From UBA1562 sp041653955 (GTDB lineage Bacteria; Omnitrophota; Gorgyraeia; Gygaellales; Profunditerraquicolaceae), in the NCBI GenBank assembly GCA_041653955.1, contig JBAZEH010000009.1, positions 1 through 44,682 on the forward strand: 44,682 nucleotides of DNA, in the 5' to 3' direction. Of the stretch, positions 34,000-42,040 are shown piece after piece; positions within the stretch are counted from its first letter, which is position 1, and each line of letters opens with the position of its first letter. A program made the position numbers and the translations under genes. Under the pieces are notes generated by a model that was given only the letters and a program-made list of their open reading frames with translations, was not told where the DNA came from and did no database searches.

Positions 34000-34018
34000 C
34001 CCAAAAACTTAACACTAT

Positions 34019-34047
34019 ATATTACTATCTCAAAGGGTTTTTGGCAA
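34019..34047 (-). promoter_or_regulatory. Promoter for the two tRNA genes
   Basis: On the minus strand TTGCCA (34047-34042) and TAATAT (34024-34019) are 17 bp apart, with a start expected near 34012. The -35 region shares TCTTGCCAAAA with the promoter of the EF-G fusion gene. Confidence 0.7.
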
Positions 34048-34050
34048 GAT

Positions 34051-34091
34051 AAAAATTAAAAAAATCTCGGGTGGGTAAACGCTGGATTACC
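34051..34091 (-). terminator. Possible weak terminator after the EF-G fusion gene
   Basis: In the minus-strand RNA GGTAA (34091-34087) and TTACC (34078-34074) can form a 5-bp stem. Nine bases later comes a run of seven Ts (34064-34058) and then a further T-rich stretch. The stem is short and far from the T-run, so the call is tentative. Confidence 0.3.
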
Positions 34092-34107
34092 ATTGAGTTA
34101 GGGCGGC
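34080..34107 (-). pseudogene. tRNA 5'-half-like fragment
   Basis: On the minus strand GCCGCCC (34107-34101) followed by TA, ACTC and AATGGTA has the layout of a tRNA acceptor 5' strand, positions 8-9, D stem and D loop. The sequence then departs from a cloverleaf, with no anticodon arm or complementary 3' acceptor strand. It lies 27 bp after the EF-G fusion stop, upstream of the intact tRNAs. It could be a decayed tRNA or chance. Confidence 0.3.
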
Positions 34108-34133
34108 ACAACCGGAGGATTTATTTCCTGTAT

Positions 34134-37100
34134 TTAGCCCTCCTTGGCCTTCTTTTCCTTCTGGGCGATTACCTTCTGGGCGATCTCCGCGGGTACCTGC
34201 GTATATTTGGCAAACTGCATTGAGGCATTGGCCCGCCCGCTGCTTAAAGAGCGAAAGTTCGTGGCATAACCGAACATCTCCGAAAGCGGGGCCTCTGCCG
34301 AGATAACTTTCTGTTTGCCTTTAGTATCCATTATAAGTATCTTGCCCCTGCATGAACATATATAGCCTACTATACTGTTAAGATACTCCTCGGGCGTAGT
34401 TACCTCAATGGACATTGTGGGTTCAAGAAGAACAGGCTGCGCCTGCCTGAACGCTTCTTTAAAACCTAGTATGGCGGCCATCCTGAAAGCCAGTTCGGAT
34501 GAATCAACATCATGGAAAGAACCGTCAACAATATTTACGCTGATATCTACTATCGGGTACCCCGCGTAGACCCCCTTCTGCATAGCCTCTATGACCCCCT
34601 TCTCTATGGCGGGGATAAACGACTTCGGGATAGCTCCTCCTTTAATACTATCCACAAACTCAAAACCTTCTCCGGCCTGGCGCGGGGATATCTCCATTAC
34701 TACATGGCCGTATTGGCCCCTGCCTCCGGATTGTTTTATATATTTTCCTTCCGCGTTAGCCGCCTTTAATATCGTCTCCCGGTAGGCGACCTTAGGCTTG
34801 CCTACAACAGCCTCTACCCCGAACTCCACCTTTAACCTGTCAACAATAACCTCAAGGTGCAATTCACCCATTCCGGTGAGTATGGTCTCTCTTGTTTCCT
34901 CGTCAGTCTGGACCATAAATGTAGGGTCTTCCTCAACGAGTTTCGCTAACCCCTTGCCAAGCTTATCCTGGTCGCTCCGGCTTTTGGGGGCGATACTCAA
35001 AGAAACAACGGGTACAGGAAATTGTATCGCCTCAAGCAATATGGGATTATCAGATTCACAAAGCGTATCCCCGGTCACTGTATGTTCAAGGCCTATAACG
35101 GCTACTATATCCCCCGCAAAGGCATAATCAACATTCTCCCTCTGGTTTGCGTGCATCTGCACTATCCTGCCTACCCTCTCCCTTTTATCCTTGGTGGCAT
35201 TAAATATATATGTCCCGGATTCAAGCACGCCGGAATAAACACGCACGTAAACGAGCTTGCCCATATGAGGGTCAGCCTGCACTTTGAATGCAAGCGCCGT
35301 AAGCGGTTCATTAGTATCAGGGCCTCTTGCAATAGCAGTTTCCGGATTCTCCGGGTCATGGCCGTTTACCGCCGGCAGGTCCAGGGGAGAAGGAAGATAC
35401 ATATTGACCGCGTCCAGTAATTTCTGCACTCCCTTGTTCTTAAATGCGGCCCCGCAGAAAACAGGCACCATCTTATTGGCTATCGTAGCGCAGCGTATCG
35501 CCTTTATCAGTTCTTCATTAGTAATTGAACTTGCCGACTCCAGATATTTCTTAGTCAGCGCCTCATCAAGAGCAGAGGCCTTTTCAACCAACGCGTGGCG
35601 GTATTTCTCCGCTGCCTCCTTATATTCAGGGGGTATATCCTCTATCCTAAACTCCCTGCCTTGAGATTCATCTGAATACATAATAGCCTTCATCTCTATC
35701 AGGTCTATCGCCCCTTTAAATTCCGCTTCCGCCCCGATAGGAAGCTCTAAAGCTGCGGCGTTTCCTCCGAGTTCCTCTTCTATGCCTTTCAATACCGCGA
35801 AGAAATCTGCCCCTACGCGGTCCATCTTGTTTACAAACGCGAGTTTTGGGACCTCATATTTATTTGACTGGTGCCATACGGTTTCCGACTGCGGCTCAAT
35901 CCCCCCTACGGCACAGAAGACCGCTACAGCGCCGTCCAATACCCTTAATGAGCGCTCAACTTCAACTGTAAAATCAACGTGCCCGGGCGTATCAATAATA
36001 TTAATACGGTGGTCTTTCCAGAAACAGGTAGTAGCTGCCGCGGTTATAGTGATCCCGCGCTCCTGCTCCTGCTTCATCCAGTCCATTTGCGCCTTGCCTT
36101 CATGCACCTCACCTATCTTATACGATTTACCGGTATAAAATAATATCCTTTCGGTAAGGGTGGTCTTTCCGGCGTCGATATGGGCCATGATCCCTATATT
36201 CCTGGTCTTAGCCAGGTCAAACTTAGGGACAGGCTTTATTTCGGGCTTCTTTTCTTTCTTCTCTTCGACCGGCTCTTTCTTTTCTTCTTCCGGGGCCTTA
36301 ACCTTCGGCTGCTCTACGGATACCTTCGGCTGCTCTACCAAAACCTCCGGCTCTTGCGCGGGTACTTCCGGATGCCCTGCAGGAACCTCCGGCTCTTGCG
36401 CGGGTACTTCCGGATGCCCTACCAAAACTTCAGGCTCTTGCGCCGATGCCGCCGGCTCCTGCGCTGCTGCAGGCGCGCGCCCCTTCCCGATCTCATTCTT
36501 TAGATTTATTATCTCCTCGCTAAGCTGCCTTACGCGTTCATCCTTCTCTTCAAGCTCTTTTTCCACCACATCGTATTCATCATTAAGCCTGTTGAATTCA
36601 TGCCTGGATACCCAGTCATTCTGCTCCTGGTATTTCTTCATCTCGAAGATAGACTTATTATGCGCGGCGATCTCTTTATCGCGCGTTTCTACCTCCTTTA
36701 TATATTTTTCTATTTTCGCTTTCAGGGACTGGATCTCATCGGCCCTCTTTTTATTTTCGCTTTCCAGCAGCTTATACTTCTCTTGCTCATCCCTTAACTG
36801 CCTCGTCAGCCCTACATTCTTTTCAAATTCATCATGCAGTTCCCTGCTCTTGCCTGCCAGATCCTTATCAAACCCGGCCTTCTCATTTTTTATCTTGTCC
36901 AGCTGTTCGTCGCTCTTGGCGACCCACTCTTCTCTTTTTACCAGCTCTTCATTCAGCCGCGACTCTTTGTCTTTCGCGGTTTTAAGCTCATCCTGCAACT
37001 TCAAGAGGTCTGCCCTGGATTTCTCCAGCTCGTTCTTCAGTGAACCTAATTCGCCCTCAAGCCTTGCTATCTTTTCCTGCCTTACGGATACCTCCTGGTC

Positions 37101-37226
37101 CACTATCTTCCTCTTGCGCTTCTCCTCCCTTTTATCGGAGCCAGCAGCGAGGAAATAATCATACAGGGTATACCCGCTGACAAATATTAATGTAGAAAAT
37201 ATCGCCCAAAATAACCAGATCGGCAT
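34134..37226 (-). CDS. fusA: Membrane-tethered coiled-coil protein fused to elongation factor G (1030 aa)
   Basis: One open frame joins two quite different parts. Residues about 4-26 are a single membrane helix (IWLFWAIFSTLIFVSGYTLY). Residues about 30-248 are a highly charged coiled coil. Residues about 250-335 are a Pro/Glu-rich linker with 14-residue repeats (EVPAQEPEVPAGHP). From about residue 337 the chain is a complete EF-G of about 690 residues, with GIMAHIDAGKTTLTERIL (Met347), DTPGHVDF, FVNKMDR and domains II-V. There is no ATG or GTG near the junction from which a free, intact EF-G could start; the first Met lies inside the P-loop strand. The domain IV tip reads ICSCRGKI, with Cys959 where EF-G usually has the first of two Arg. 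The C-terminal LSSGRA region recalls spdEFG1-type factors. The start has AAGGAAGG and a promoter 30-55 bp upstream. The gene symbol applies to the EF-G part only. Confidence 0.9.
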   Translation of the reverse strand: MPIWLFWAIFSTLIFVSGYTLYDYFLAAGSDKREEKRKRKIVDQEVSVRQEKIARLEGELGSLKNELEKSRADLLKLQDELKTAKDKESRLNEELVKREEWVAKSDEQLDKIKNEKAGFDKDLAGKSRELHDEFEKNVGLTRQLRDEQEKYKLLESENKKRADEIQSLKAKIEKYIKEVETRDKEIAAHNKSIFEMKKYQEQNDWVSRHEFNRLNDEYDVVEKELEEKDERVRQLSEEIINLKNEIGKGRAPAAAQEPAASAQEPEVLVGHPEVPAQEPEVPAGHPEVPAQEPEVLVEQPKVSVEQPKVKAPEEEKKEPVEEKKEKKPEIKPVPKFDLAKTRNIGIMAHIDAGKTTLTERILFYTGKSYKIGEVHEGKAQMDWMKQEQERGITITAAATTCFWKDHRINIIDTPGHVDFTVEVERSLRVLDGAVAVFCAVGGIEPQSETVWHQSNKYEVPKLAFVNKMDRVGADFFAVLKGIEEELGGNAAALELPIGAEAEFKGAIDLIEMKAIMYSDESQGREFRIEDIPPEYKEAAEKYRHALVEKASALDEALTKKYLESASSITNEELIKAIRCATIANKMVPVFCGAAFKNKGVQKLLDAVNMYLPSPLDLPAVNGHDPENPETAIARGPDTNEPLTALAFKVQADPHMGKLVYVRVYSGVLESGTYIFNATKDKRERVGRIVQMHANQRENVDYAFAGDIVAVIGLEHTVTGDTLCESDNPILLEAIQFPVPVVSLSIAPKSRSDQDKLGKGLAKLVEEDPTFMVQTDEETRETILTGMGELHLEVIVDRLKVEFGVEAVVGKPKVAYRETILKAANAEGKYIKQSGGRGQYGHVVMEISPRQAGEGFEFVDSIKGGAIPKSFIPAIEKGVIEAMQKGVYAGYPIVDISVNIVDGSFHDVDSSELAFRMAAILGFKEAFRQAQPVLLEPTMSIEVTTPEEYLNSIVGYICSCRGKILIMDTKGKQKVISAEAPLSEMFGYATNFRSLSSGRANASMQFAKYTQVPAEIAQKVIAQKEKKAKEG
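36301..36445. repeat. Coding tandem repeats in the EF-G fusion linker
   Basis: A 36-bp string occurs exactly at 36343-36378 and 36385-36420 (period 42 bp), with a third partial unit from 36427. Beside it a 17-bp string recurs at 36301 and 36322 (period 21 bp). They encode 14-residue EPEVPA/GHPEVPA-type and 7-residue EQPKVSV-type repeats. Such repeats can change in copy number and so alter linker length. Confidence 0.85.
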
Positions 37227-37253
37227 AATCCTTCCTTTTTAGCGTTACCTTCT

Positions 37254-37281
37254 ATTATCTTCAATAAATAGATTTTGGCAA
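37254..37281 (-). promoter_or_regulatory. Promoter for the EF-G fusion gene
   Basis: On the minus strand TTGCCA (37281-37276) and GATAAT (37259-37254) are 16 bp apart, with a start expected near 37247 and the ATG at 37226. The leader carries AAGGAAGG. Confidence 0.65.
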
Positions 37282-37320
37282 GAATAAATTGCGGGAGGGA
37301 CGCAAGGCGCGGGGATACAC

Positions 37321-38670
37321 TCAATTATCCAACCAGAACGGCTTTCTGCCGTTATCATCAACTAATTTACATATTATATCTACCGACTGCTTATCATACA
37401 GGGTCCCGCTTCCTTTCTTAAGCTCTTCAAGCGCTTTTTCTATACCCAGGCTCTCGCGATAAGGCCTGTACGATGTCATCGCGTCCAGCACGTCGCTTGC
37501 CGCGAGTATGCGCGCTTCAGGAAGTATCTGCTTATCTTTTAAAGAACGGGGGTAACCTGAACCATCCATGCGTTCGTGATGCTGGTATATTATATCCGCC
37601 AGGGAAAAGGGAAAATTGATATCCTTAACGATATCGTAAGATGTCCTTACGTGCCCCTGTATAAGGCTGTATTCCGCCTCGTTCAATTTTCCGGACCTGT
37701 TCAATATATCCAAAGGTATGGAGATCTTGCCGAGATCATGAAGTTCCCCGGCAAGTTTTATAGTTAAAATGCGGTTATCATCCCAACCAAGCTCTTTGCC
37801 TATCTTCTCGCATATATTAGCTACATTATGATTATGCCCGAAGGTGTAAGGATCGCGTATCTCAAGGGTCTTGCCAAGGGCGGTAAACGCGCTCCTTAAC
37901 ATAGTAAGGCGGTCCTTTTCAAGGTGGGCGTAGACTGTCATATCCCTGGTTATACCCATCGTCCCGATGATATTGCCTTCTTTGTCATACATGGGGACTT
38001 TAGTGGTTATAACCTGGTTCCACGTGCCGTTAGGCAGCAGGGTCCGTTCGATCTTGCCGACAATAGGTTTTCCCGTATCCAGGACGTACTTATCGTCTTC
38101 AAACATCTTCTTTGCCTGCTCTGGAGGGAAAAAATCAAAATCCGTCCTGCCTAACACCTCATGTGGCTTCAGCCCAAACCCCCTGGCATAGAAATTATTC
38201 ACTTTTATTATCCGATTATCGCGGTCCTTGAAATATATGGCATCCGGGATATTATCCAGGAGCCCCTGCGTAAGGTCCTTCTCCAGGGTAAGCTTATCCT
38301 CCATATCCTTATGCGCGGAAATATTCTCAATTATCCCTTCTATATAATCTTTTTTCCCTTCCTCGGATATCTTTGAAGCAGTTATCGCTGCCCAGACCTC
38401 GCTACCGTCCTTATGCCTGAATAAAGCCTCAAAGAAATTTATCTTTTCTTCCTTAAGGATTATATCAAATAGCCTTTCGGCATCTTTACCGCTGGCAAAA
38501 AGTTCTTTGAAATTCCTGCTCTTTAATTCCATTTTACAGGAGTACCCCAGGATGGCAGCCAAAGTTGAGTTAACTACTATGAACTTGCCAAGGGGCTTGA
38601 CCGTACACTTAAACAGGCCGATACCCAGGCTGTCAGCCGTAGAGTTATTAAGATGGAATGTTTCTTTCAT
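37321..38670 (-). CDS. PAS-PAS-HD-GYP protein, probable cyclic-di-GMP phosphodiesterase
   Basis: The 449-residue protein has a PAS domain at about 10-122, a second PAS at about 130-250 (LLDNIPDAIYFKDRDNRIIKVN, split: IPDAIYFKDR), and an HD-GYP domain at about 255-435. The catalytic features are intact: His311-Asp312 in GELHDLGKISIP and HHERMDGSGYP at 364-374, the full GYP signature expected of an active c-di-GMP hydrolase. There is no membrane helix, so it senses a cytoplasmic signal through the PAS domains, perhaps redox or a small ligand. It follows rpoD by 15 bp, which places a second-messenger enzyme in the dnaG-rpoD transcript. No diguanylate cyclase is in the window. Confidence 0.93.
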   Translation of the reverse strand: MKETFHLNNSTADSLGIGLFKCTVKPLGKFIVVNSTLAAILGYSCKMELKSRNFKELFASGKDAERLFDIILKEEKINFFEALFRHKDGSEVWAAITASKISEEGKKDYIEGIIENISAHKDMEDKLTLEKDLTQGLLDNIPDAIYFKDRDNRIIKVNNFYARGFGLKPHEVLGRTDFDFFPPEQAKKMFEDDKYVLDTGKPIVGKIERTLLPNGTWNQVITTKVPMYDKEGNIIGTMGITRDMTVYAHLEKDRLTMLRSAFTALGKTLEIRDPYTFGHNHNVANICEKIGKELGWDDNRILTIKLAGELHDLGKISIPLDILNRSGKLNEAEYSLIQGHVRTSYDIVKDINFPFSLADIIYQHHERMDGSGYPRSLKDKQILPEARILAASDVLDAMTSYRPYRESLGIEKALEELKKGSGTLYDKQSVDIICKLVDDNGRKPFWLDN

Positions 38671-38685
38671 ATCCTTGCAGTCCCC

Positions 38686-40245
38686 CTATTCCCTCTGATG
38701 CACCAAAGCCATATCCAGAAAACTACGCAGCCTCCTTGAACGCGTAGGATGCCTTAATTTCTTCAGGGCTTTAGCCTCTATCTGGCGCACCCTCTCGCGC
38801 GTAACCTTGAAGATATTGCCGACCTCTTCAAGGGTGCGCTGGCAGCCGTCATTTATGCCAAAACGCAGAATGAGTATCTTTTTTTCTTTATCCGTAAGCG
38901 TGCTCAACACGGAGTTCATCTCCTCTTTCAGCATCGTCCTTACCGTGGCGTTAGCGGGAGAGACCGCCTTTTTATCCTGGATGAAATCCCCGAAATGAGT
39001 GTCCCCCTCGTCCCCAATAGGCATCTGTAATGATATAGGTTCCTGGGCGATCTTCAGTATACCTTTTACCTTCTCCTGGGGAAGTTTTATCTTCTGGGCA
39101 ACTTCTTCGGGGGACGGCTCGCGCCCGTTCTCCTGGATAAAGATACGCGAAAGCCTTATTATCTTATTTATCGTTTCCGTCAGGTGCACGGGTATCCTTA
39201 TCGTGCGCGACTGGTCCGCGATAGAGCGGGTTATCGCCTGCCTTATCCACCAGGTGGCGTATGTAGAAAACTTATACCCCCGCTTATATTCAAACTTCTC
39301 CACCGCGCGCATCAACCCTATATTCCCTTCCTGGATAAGGTCCAGGAAAGAAAGGCCGCGGTTGGTATATTTCTTGGCAATACTGACAACGAGCCTCAAA
39401 TTAGCCTCAACCAGCTGTTTTTTTGTGCGGTTAAATTTTATATGCGCTGATTTGATCAGCTTCATCTGTTCTTTTATCTTAGGGTAAGGCTCACAAAGCT
39501 TTCTAAGGATGACGCGCTTACGGATGTTTACCTGCCTTTGTTTGATCCTGGAAAAAGAGCCGCTTCTTTTTTTCCGGCGCCCGATATAATCAAGTTCCCT
39601 GACCAGCGCCCCGAGTTTACGCAGTATCGCCTCAATCACCGAAGTAGTAAAATTGAACTGCAGTATAAGATTTATAGTCTTGGTTTCGCTGCGCGTCGCC
39701 CTGATAGACTGCGTGATCCTTTTAAACCTCTTAAGGATGTTGTTCTTCCTGACCTTGATGCCTTCTTTTACCACTTCCTCAACATTTATTTTACCCTTTA
39801 ATATATCGTCCGCTACGGCCAATACTTCCTGGCGGGCAAACCTTGTGGCGAGTACGGTCAATTTAAATTTATCCTCCGCGGCTTCTATCTTTTTAGCCAG
39901 TTCAATCTCATGTTCCCTGGAAAGCAGAGAGATAGACCCCATCTGTTTAAGATACATCTTAACAGGATCATCAAGAGGCATAAAACGCTCTTCTATTTTT
40001 GCCTGTTCATTTAACATCTCCTCCTTGGATATCTCGGCCGGCTTTTCAGCCTCTTTTTCCTCGCCGTTCTCTATCACCTGTATATCCTCATCGCCCAGGA
40101 TATCAAGTATGCGGTCTATCTCTTCCGAAGAAGAAACCCCGTCGGGCAGCAGGTCATTTACCTCATCATAGGTAAGATAACCTTTCTGTTTTCCCAGGAC
40201 TATGATCTTCTCTACGTCTTTCTTTGTATATTCTTTCTTCTTCAT
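38686..40245 (-). CDS. rpoD: RNA polymerase primary sigma factor RpoD (sigma-70)
   Basis: The 519-residue protein has region 1.1 at about 1-75, region 1.2 (DDPVKMYLKQMGSISLLSREHEIELAKKIE, key part DPVKMYLKQMG), a shortened non-conserved insert, and regions 2-4. Region 2.3-2.4 reads GLSFLDLIQEGNIGLMRAVEKF (key LIQEGNIGLM) with YATWWIRQAI. Region 4.2 reads TLEEVGNIFKVTRERVRQIEAKAL. These are group 1 features. It recognises TTGACA/TATAAT-type promoters, which agrees with the promoters seen in this window. It starts 5 bp after dnaG, in the classic macromolecular-synthesis order. Confidence 0.97.
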   Translation of the reverse strand: MKKKEYTKKDVEKIIVLGKQKGYLTYDEVNDLLPDGVSSSEEIDRILDILGDEDIQVIENGEEKEAEKPAEISKEEMLNEQAKIEERFMPLDDPVKMYLKQMGSISLLSREHEIELAKKIEAAEDKFKLTVLATRFARQEVLAVADDILKGKINVEEVVKEGIKVRKNNILKRFKRITQSIRATRSETKTINLILQFNFTTSVIEAILRKLGALVRELDYIGRRKKRSGSFSRIKQRQVNIRKRVILRKLCEPYPKIKEQMKLIKSAHIKFNRTKKQLVEANLRLVVSIAKKYTNRGLSFLDLIQEGNIGLMRAVEKFEYKRGYKFSTYATWWIRQAITRSIADQSRTIRIPVHLTETINKIIRLSRIFIQENGREPSPEEVAQKIKLPQEKVKGILKIAQEPISLQMPIGDEGDTHFGDFIQDKKAVSPANATVRTMLKEEMNSVLSTLTDKEKKILILRFGINDGCQRTLEEVGNIFKVTRERVRQIEAKALKKLRHPTRSRRLRSFLDMALVHQRE

Positions 40246-40250
40246 ATGGC

Positions 40251-42038
40251 TTACCTCTCTTTAGTTAAACAATGGAACTCCTGCATAAGCCTGTGCAAAT
40301 TATCCTCATCGCCCGATTCCTGCGCTGCCTTGATCTGTTCGTGCAAGCGTTGTTTCCTGGCCTTCAACCTGGAACTCTTCAGGCGCGCTATACAATCATC
40401 TACTATGCCGTCCCGGCTCTGCTGCGGTATTTCCGGCAGTAAAGTCGATTCGCATATGATCCTGGCAATATTGTCGTCATTTAAATAGTTTATCAGTTTA
40501 TTGGGCTCTATCTCCTTGCCGCGCTCCGTAAGGTTGAACATGATGGAAACAATACGGGAGGTCCTTTCATCCTGGAAATCCGCCGGTTCGATCCTGTCCC
40601 TTATATCCCTGATCAACTCACCCTCTTCCAGCATTAATTTCAACAGCAGCTTCTCCGTAGGATTTATATCCGGGGCCTGTTTTGCGCGGGCACCTTTATC
40701 GTTATCAGCATAACTCTTGGCACCTTTCGCCTTATTCGCCTTCTCCCATAAGGCGTCTTCGCTTATATCTAACTCCTGGGAGAGTTTCTTAATATATTCT
40801 GATCTTAAGACCGCGTCCTTTAATTTATTTATGGTAACCAGCATTTCATCGGAAATAACGCGTTTTGCTTCTATCTCCCTGGCGTTATGGCGCGATTTCA
40901 ATATCTTAAGCTTATAATCAAATAACCCCTGCGCCTGCCGGACCCTTTCGCTGAATTCAGCGATACCGTGCCTGCGCACGAAGGTATCAGGGTCAAACCC
41001 CTCCGGCAGAGAAACTACCTTTACGTTCATATCTTCTTCTATAAATATATCCAGGCTCCTTAAGGCTGCCATCTGCCCGGCATCATCGGCGTCATATACC
41101 ATTACCACGTTACTGGTATAACGTTTTATAAGCCTGGCCTGCTCGCTGGTCAGGGCAGTGCCAAGGGAAGCTACTATATTCTGCTGCCCTTCCTGGAATG
41201 GTAACGCGAAATCCAGATACCCTTCCACAACTACAACATAATCATTATCACGGATAGCGTCTTTGGCGAAATTCAATCCGTAAAGATTCCTGCCTTTTAC
41301 GTATATAGGAGTTTCCGGGGAATTAACATATTTAGCCTGCGCGGCTGCGCCTGTCCTACCGGGACTATCCGGTAACAGGCGGGCCCCGAAAGCCAGCGCC
41401 CTTGATTTTATATCAAATATAGGAAAAATTATCCTGTCGCGGAACCTGTCGTAATATCCGCCGCCTGCCTTAGGCAATATAAGGCCGGCCTTCTCCAGCA
41501 GGGAAAGATTAAACCCTTTGTTTCTGGCATAACCCATCAAACCATCCCATCCCGAAGGGGCATAACCTAACTTAAGCGACCTTATCGTGCTTTCTTTAAT
41601 GCCGCGCTTTAAAAGATAATCTTTAGCCTTAAGCCCGCCCTGCGAATTCAGGGTATGCTCATAAAAATAAAGTGCCGACTCATTTATTTTATAGAGCTGG
41701 GTTGTGAGCCCTGCCGCCTTGGGGTCCTGCGGCTTGCTCTCCGGTAAAACCACACCCGCCTTTTTAGCAAGGATCTCTACTGCTTCAGGAAACTCAAGGC
41801 GTTCATATTGCATAAGGAAATTAAAGGCGTTCCCTCCTGCATGGCACCCGAAACAATGGTATATCTGCCGGTCCGGAGAAACCATAAAAGAAGGGGTCTT
41901 CTCGTGATGAAAAGGGCATGAGGCCCTATAATTCCTCCCCGCGCGCTTAAGGGGTATATACCCGGAAACAACCTCGACTATATCCACGCGGCTTAAAATA
42001 TCCTCTAATATATTATCCGGTATGCGTCCTATGGCCAT
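40251..42038 (-). CDS. dnaG: DNA primase DnaG
   Basis: DnaG lays RNA primers at the replication fork. I choose ATG 42038 (595 residues, MAIGRIPDNILEDIL), with AAGG about 9 nt upstream and the NIF3-like stop at 42041 just before. An in-frame start at 42071 would add 11 residues inside the upstream gene. The N-terminal CHC2-type zinc domain has Cys41, His44, Cys62 and Cys65 (CPFHHEK... HCFGCHAGG). The TOPRIM domain has VVVVEGYLDF and VYDADDAG. The C-terminal DnaB-binding part is less conserved. It lies 5 bp before rpoD. Confidence 0.95.
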   Translation of the reverse strand: MAIGRIPDNILEDILSRVDIVEVVSGYIPLKRAGRNYRASCPFHHEKTPSFMVSPDRQIYHCFGCHAGGNAFNFLMQYERLEFPEAVEILAKKAGVVLPESKPQDPKAAGLTTQLYKINESALYFYEHTLNSQGGLKAKDYLLKRGIKESTIRSLKLGYAPSGWDGLMGYARNKGFNLSLLEKAGLILPKAGGGYYDRFRDRIIFPIFDIKSRALAFGARLLPDSPGRTGAAAQAKYVNSPETPIYVKGRNLYGLNFAKDAIRDNDYVVVVEGYLDFALPFQEGQQNIVASLGTALTSEQARLIKRYTSNVVMVYDADDAGQMAALRSLDIFIEEDMNVKVVSLPEGFDPDTFVRRHGIAEFSERVRQAQGLFDYKLKILKSRHNAREIEAKRVISDEMLVTINKLKDAVLRSEYIKKLSQELDISEDALWEKANKAKGAKSYADNDKGARAKQAPDINPTEKLLLKLMLEEGELIRDIRDRIEPADFQDERTSRIVSIMFNLTERGKEIEPNKLINYLNDDNIARIICESTLLPEIPQQSRDGIVDDCIARLKSSRLKARKQRLHEQIKAAQESGDEDNLHRLMQEFHCLTKER

Positions 42039-42040
42039 AT

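Noticed and set aside
36180..36260. An internal start giving a separate soluble EF-G from the fusion gene
   Set aside because: No ATG or GTG occurs in frame just before the EF-G domain; the first Met (residue 347) would delete the first beta strand next to the P-loop.
36160..37158. A 332-codon plus-strand open frame antisense to the coiled-coil part of the EF-G fusion gene
   Set aside because: It is Ser/Phe/Leu-rich low-complexity sequence, the expected antisense of Lys/Glu-rich coiled-coil codons. The sense strand has a promoter, a ribosome site and a recognisable protein.
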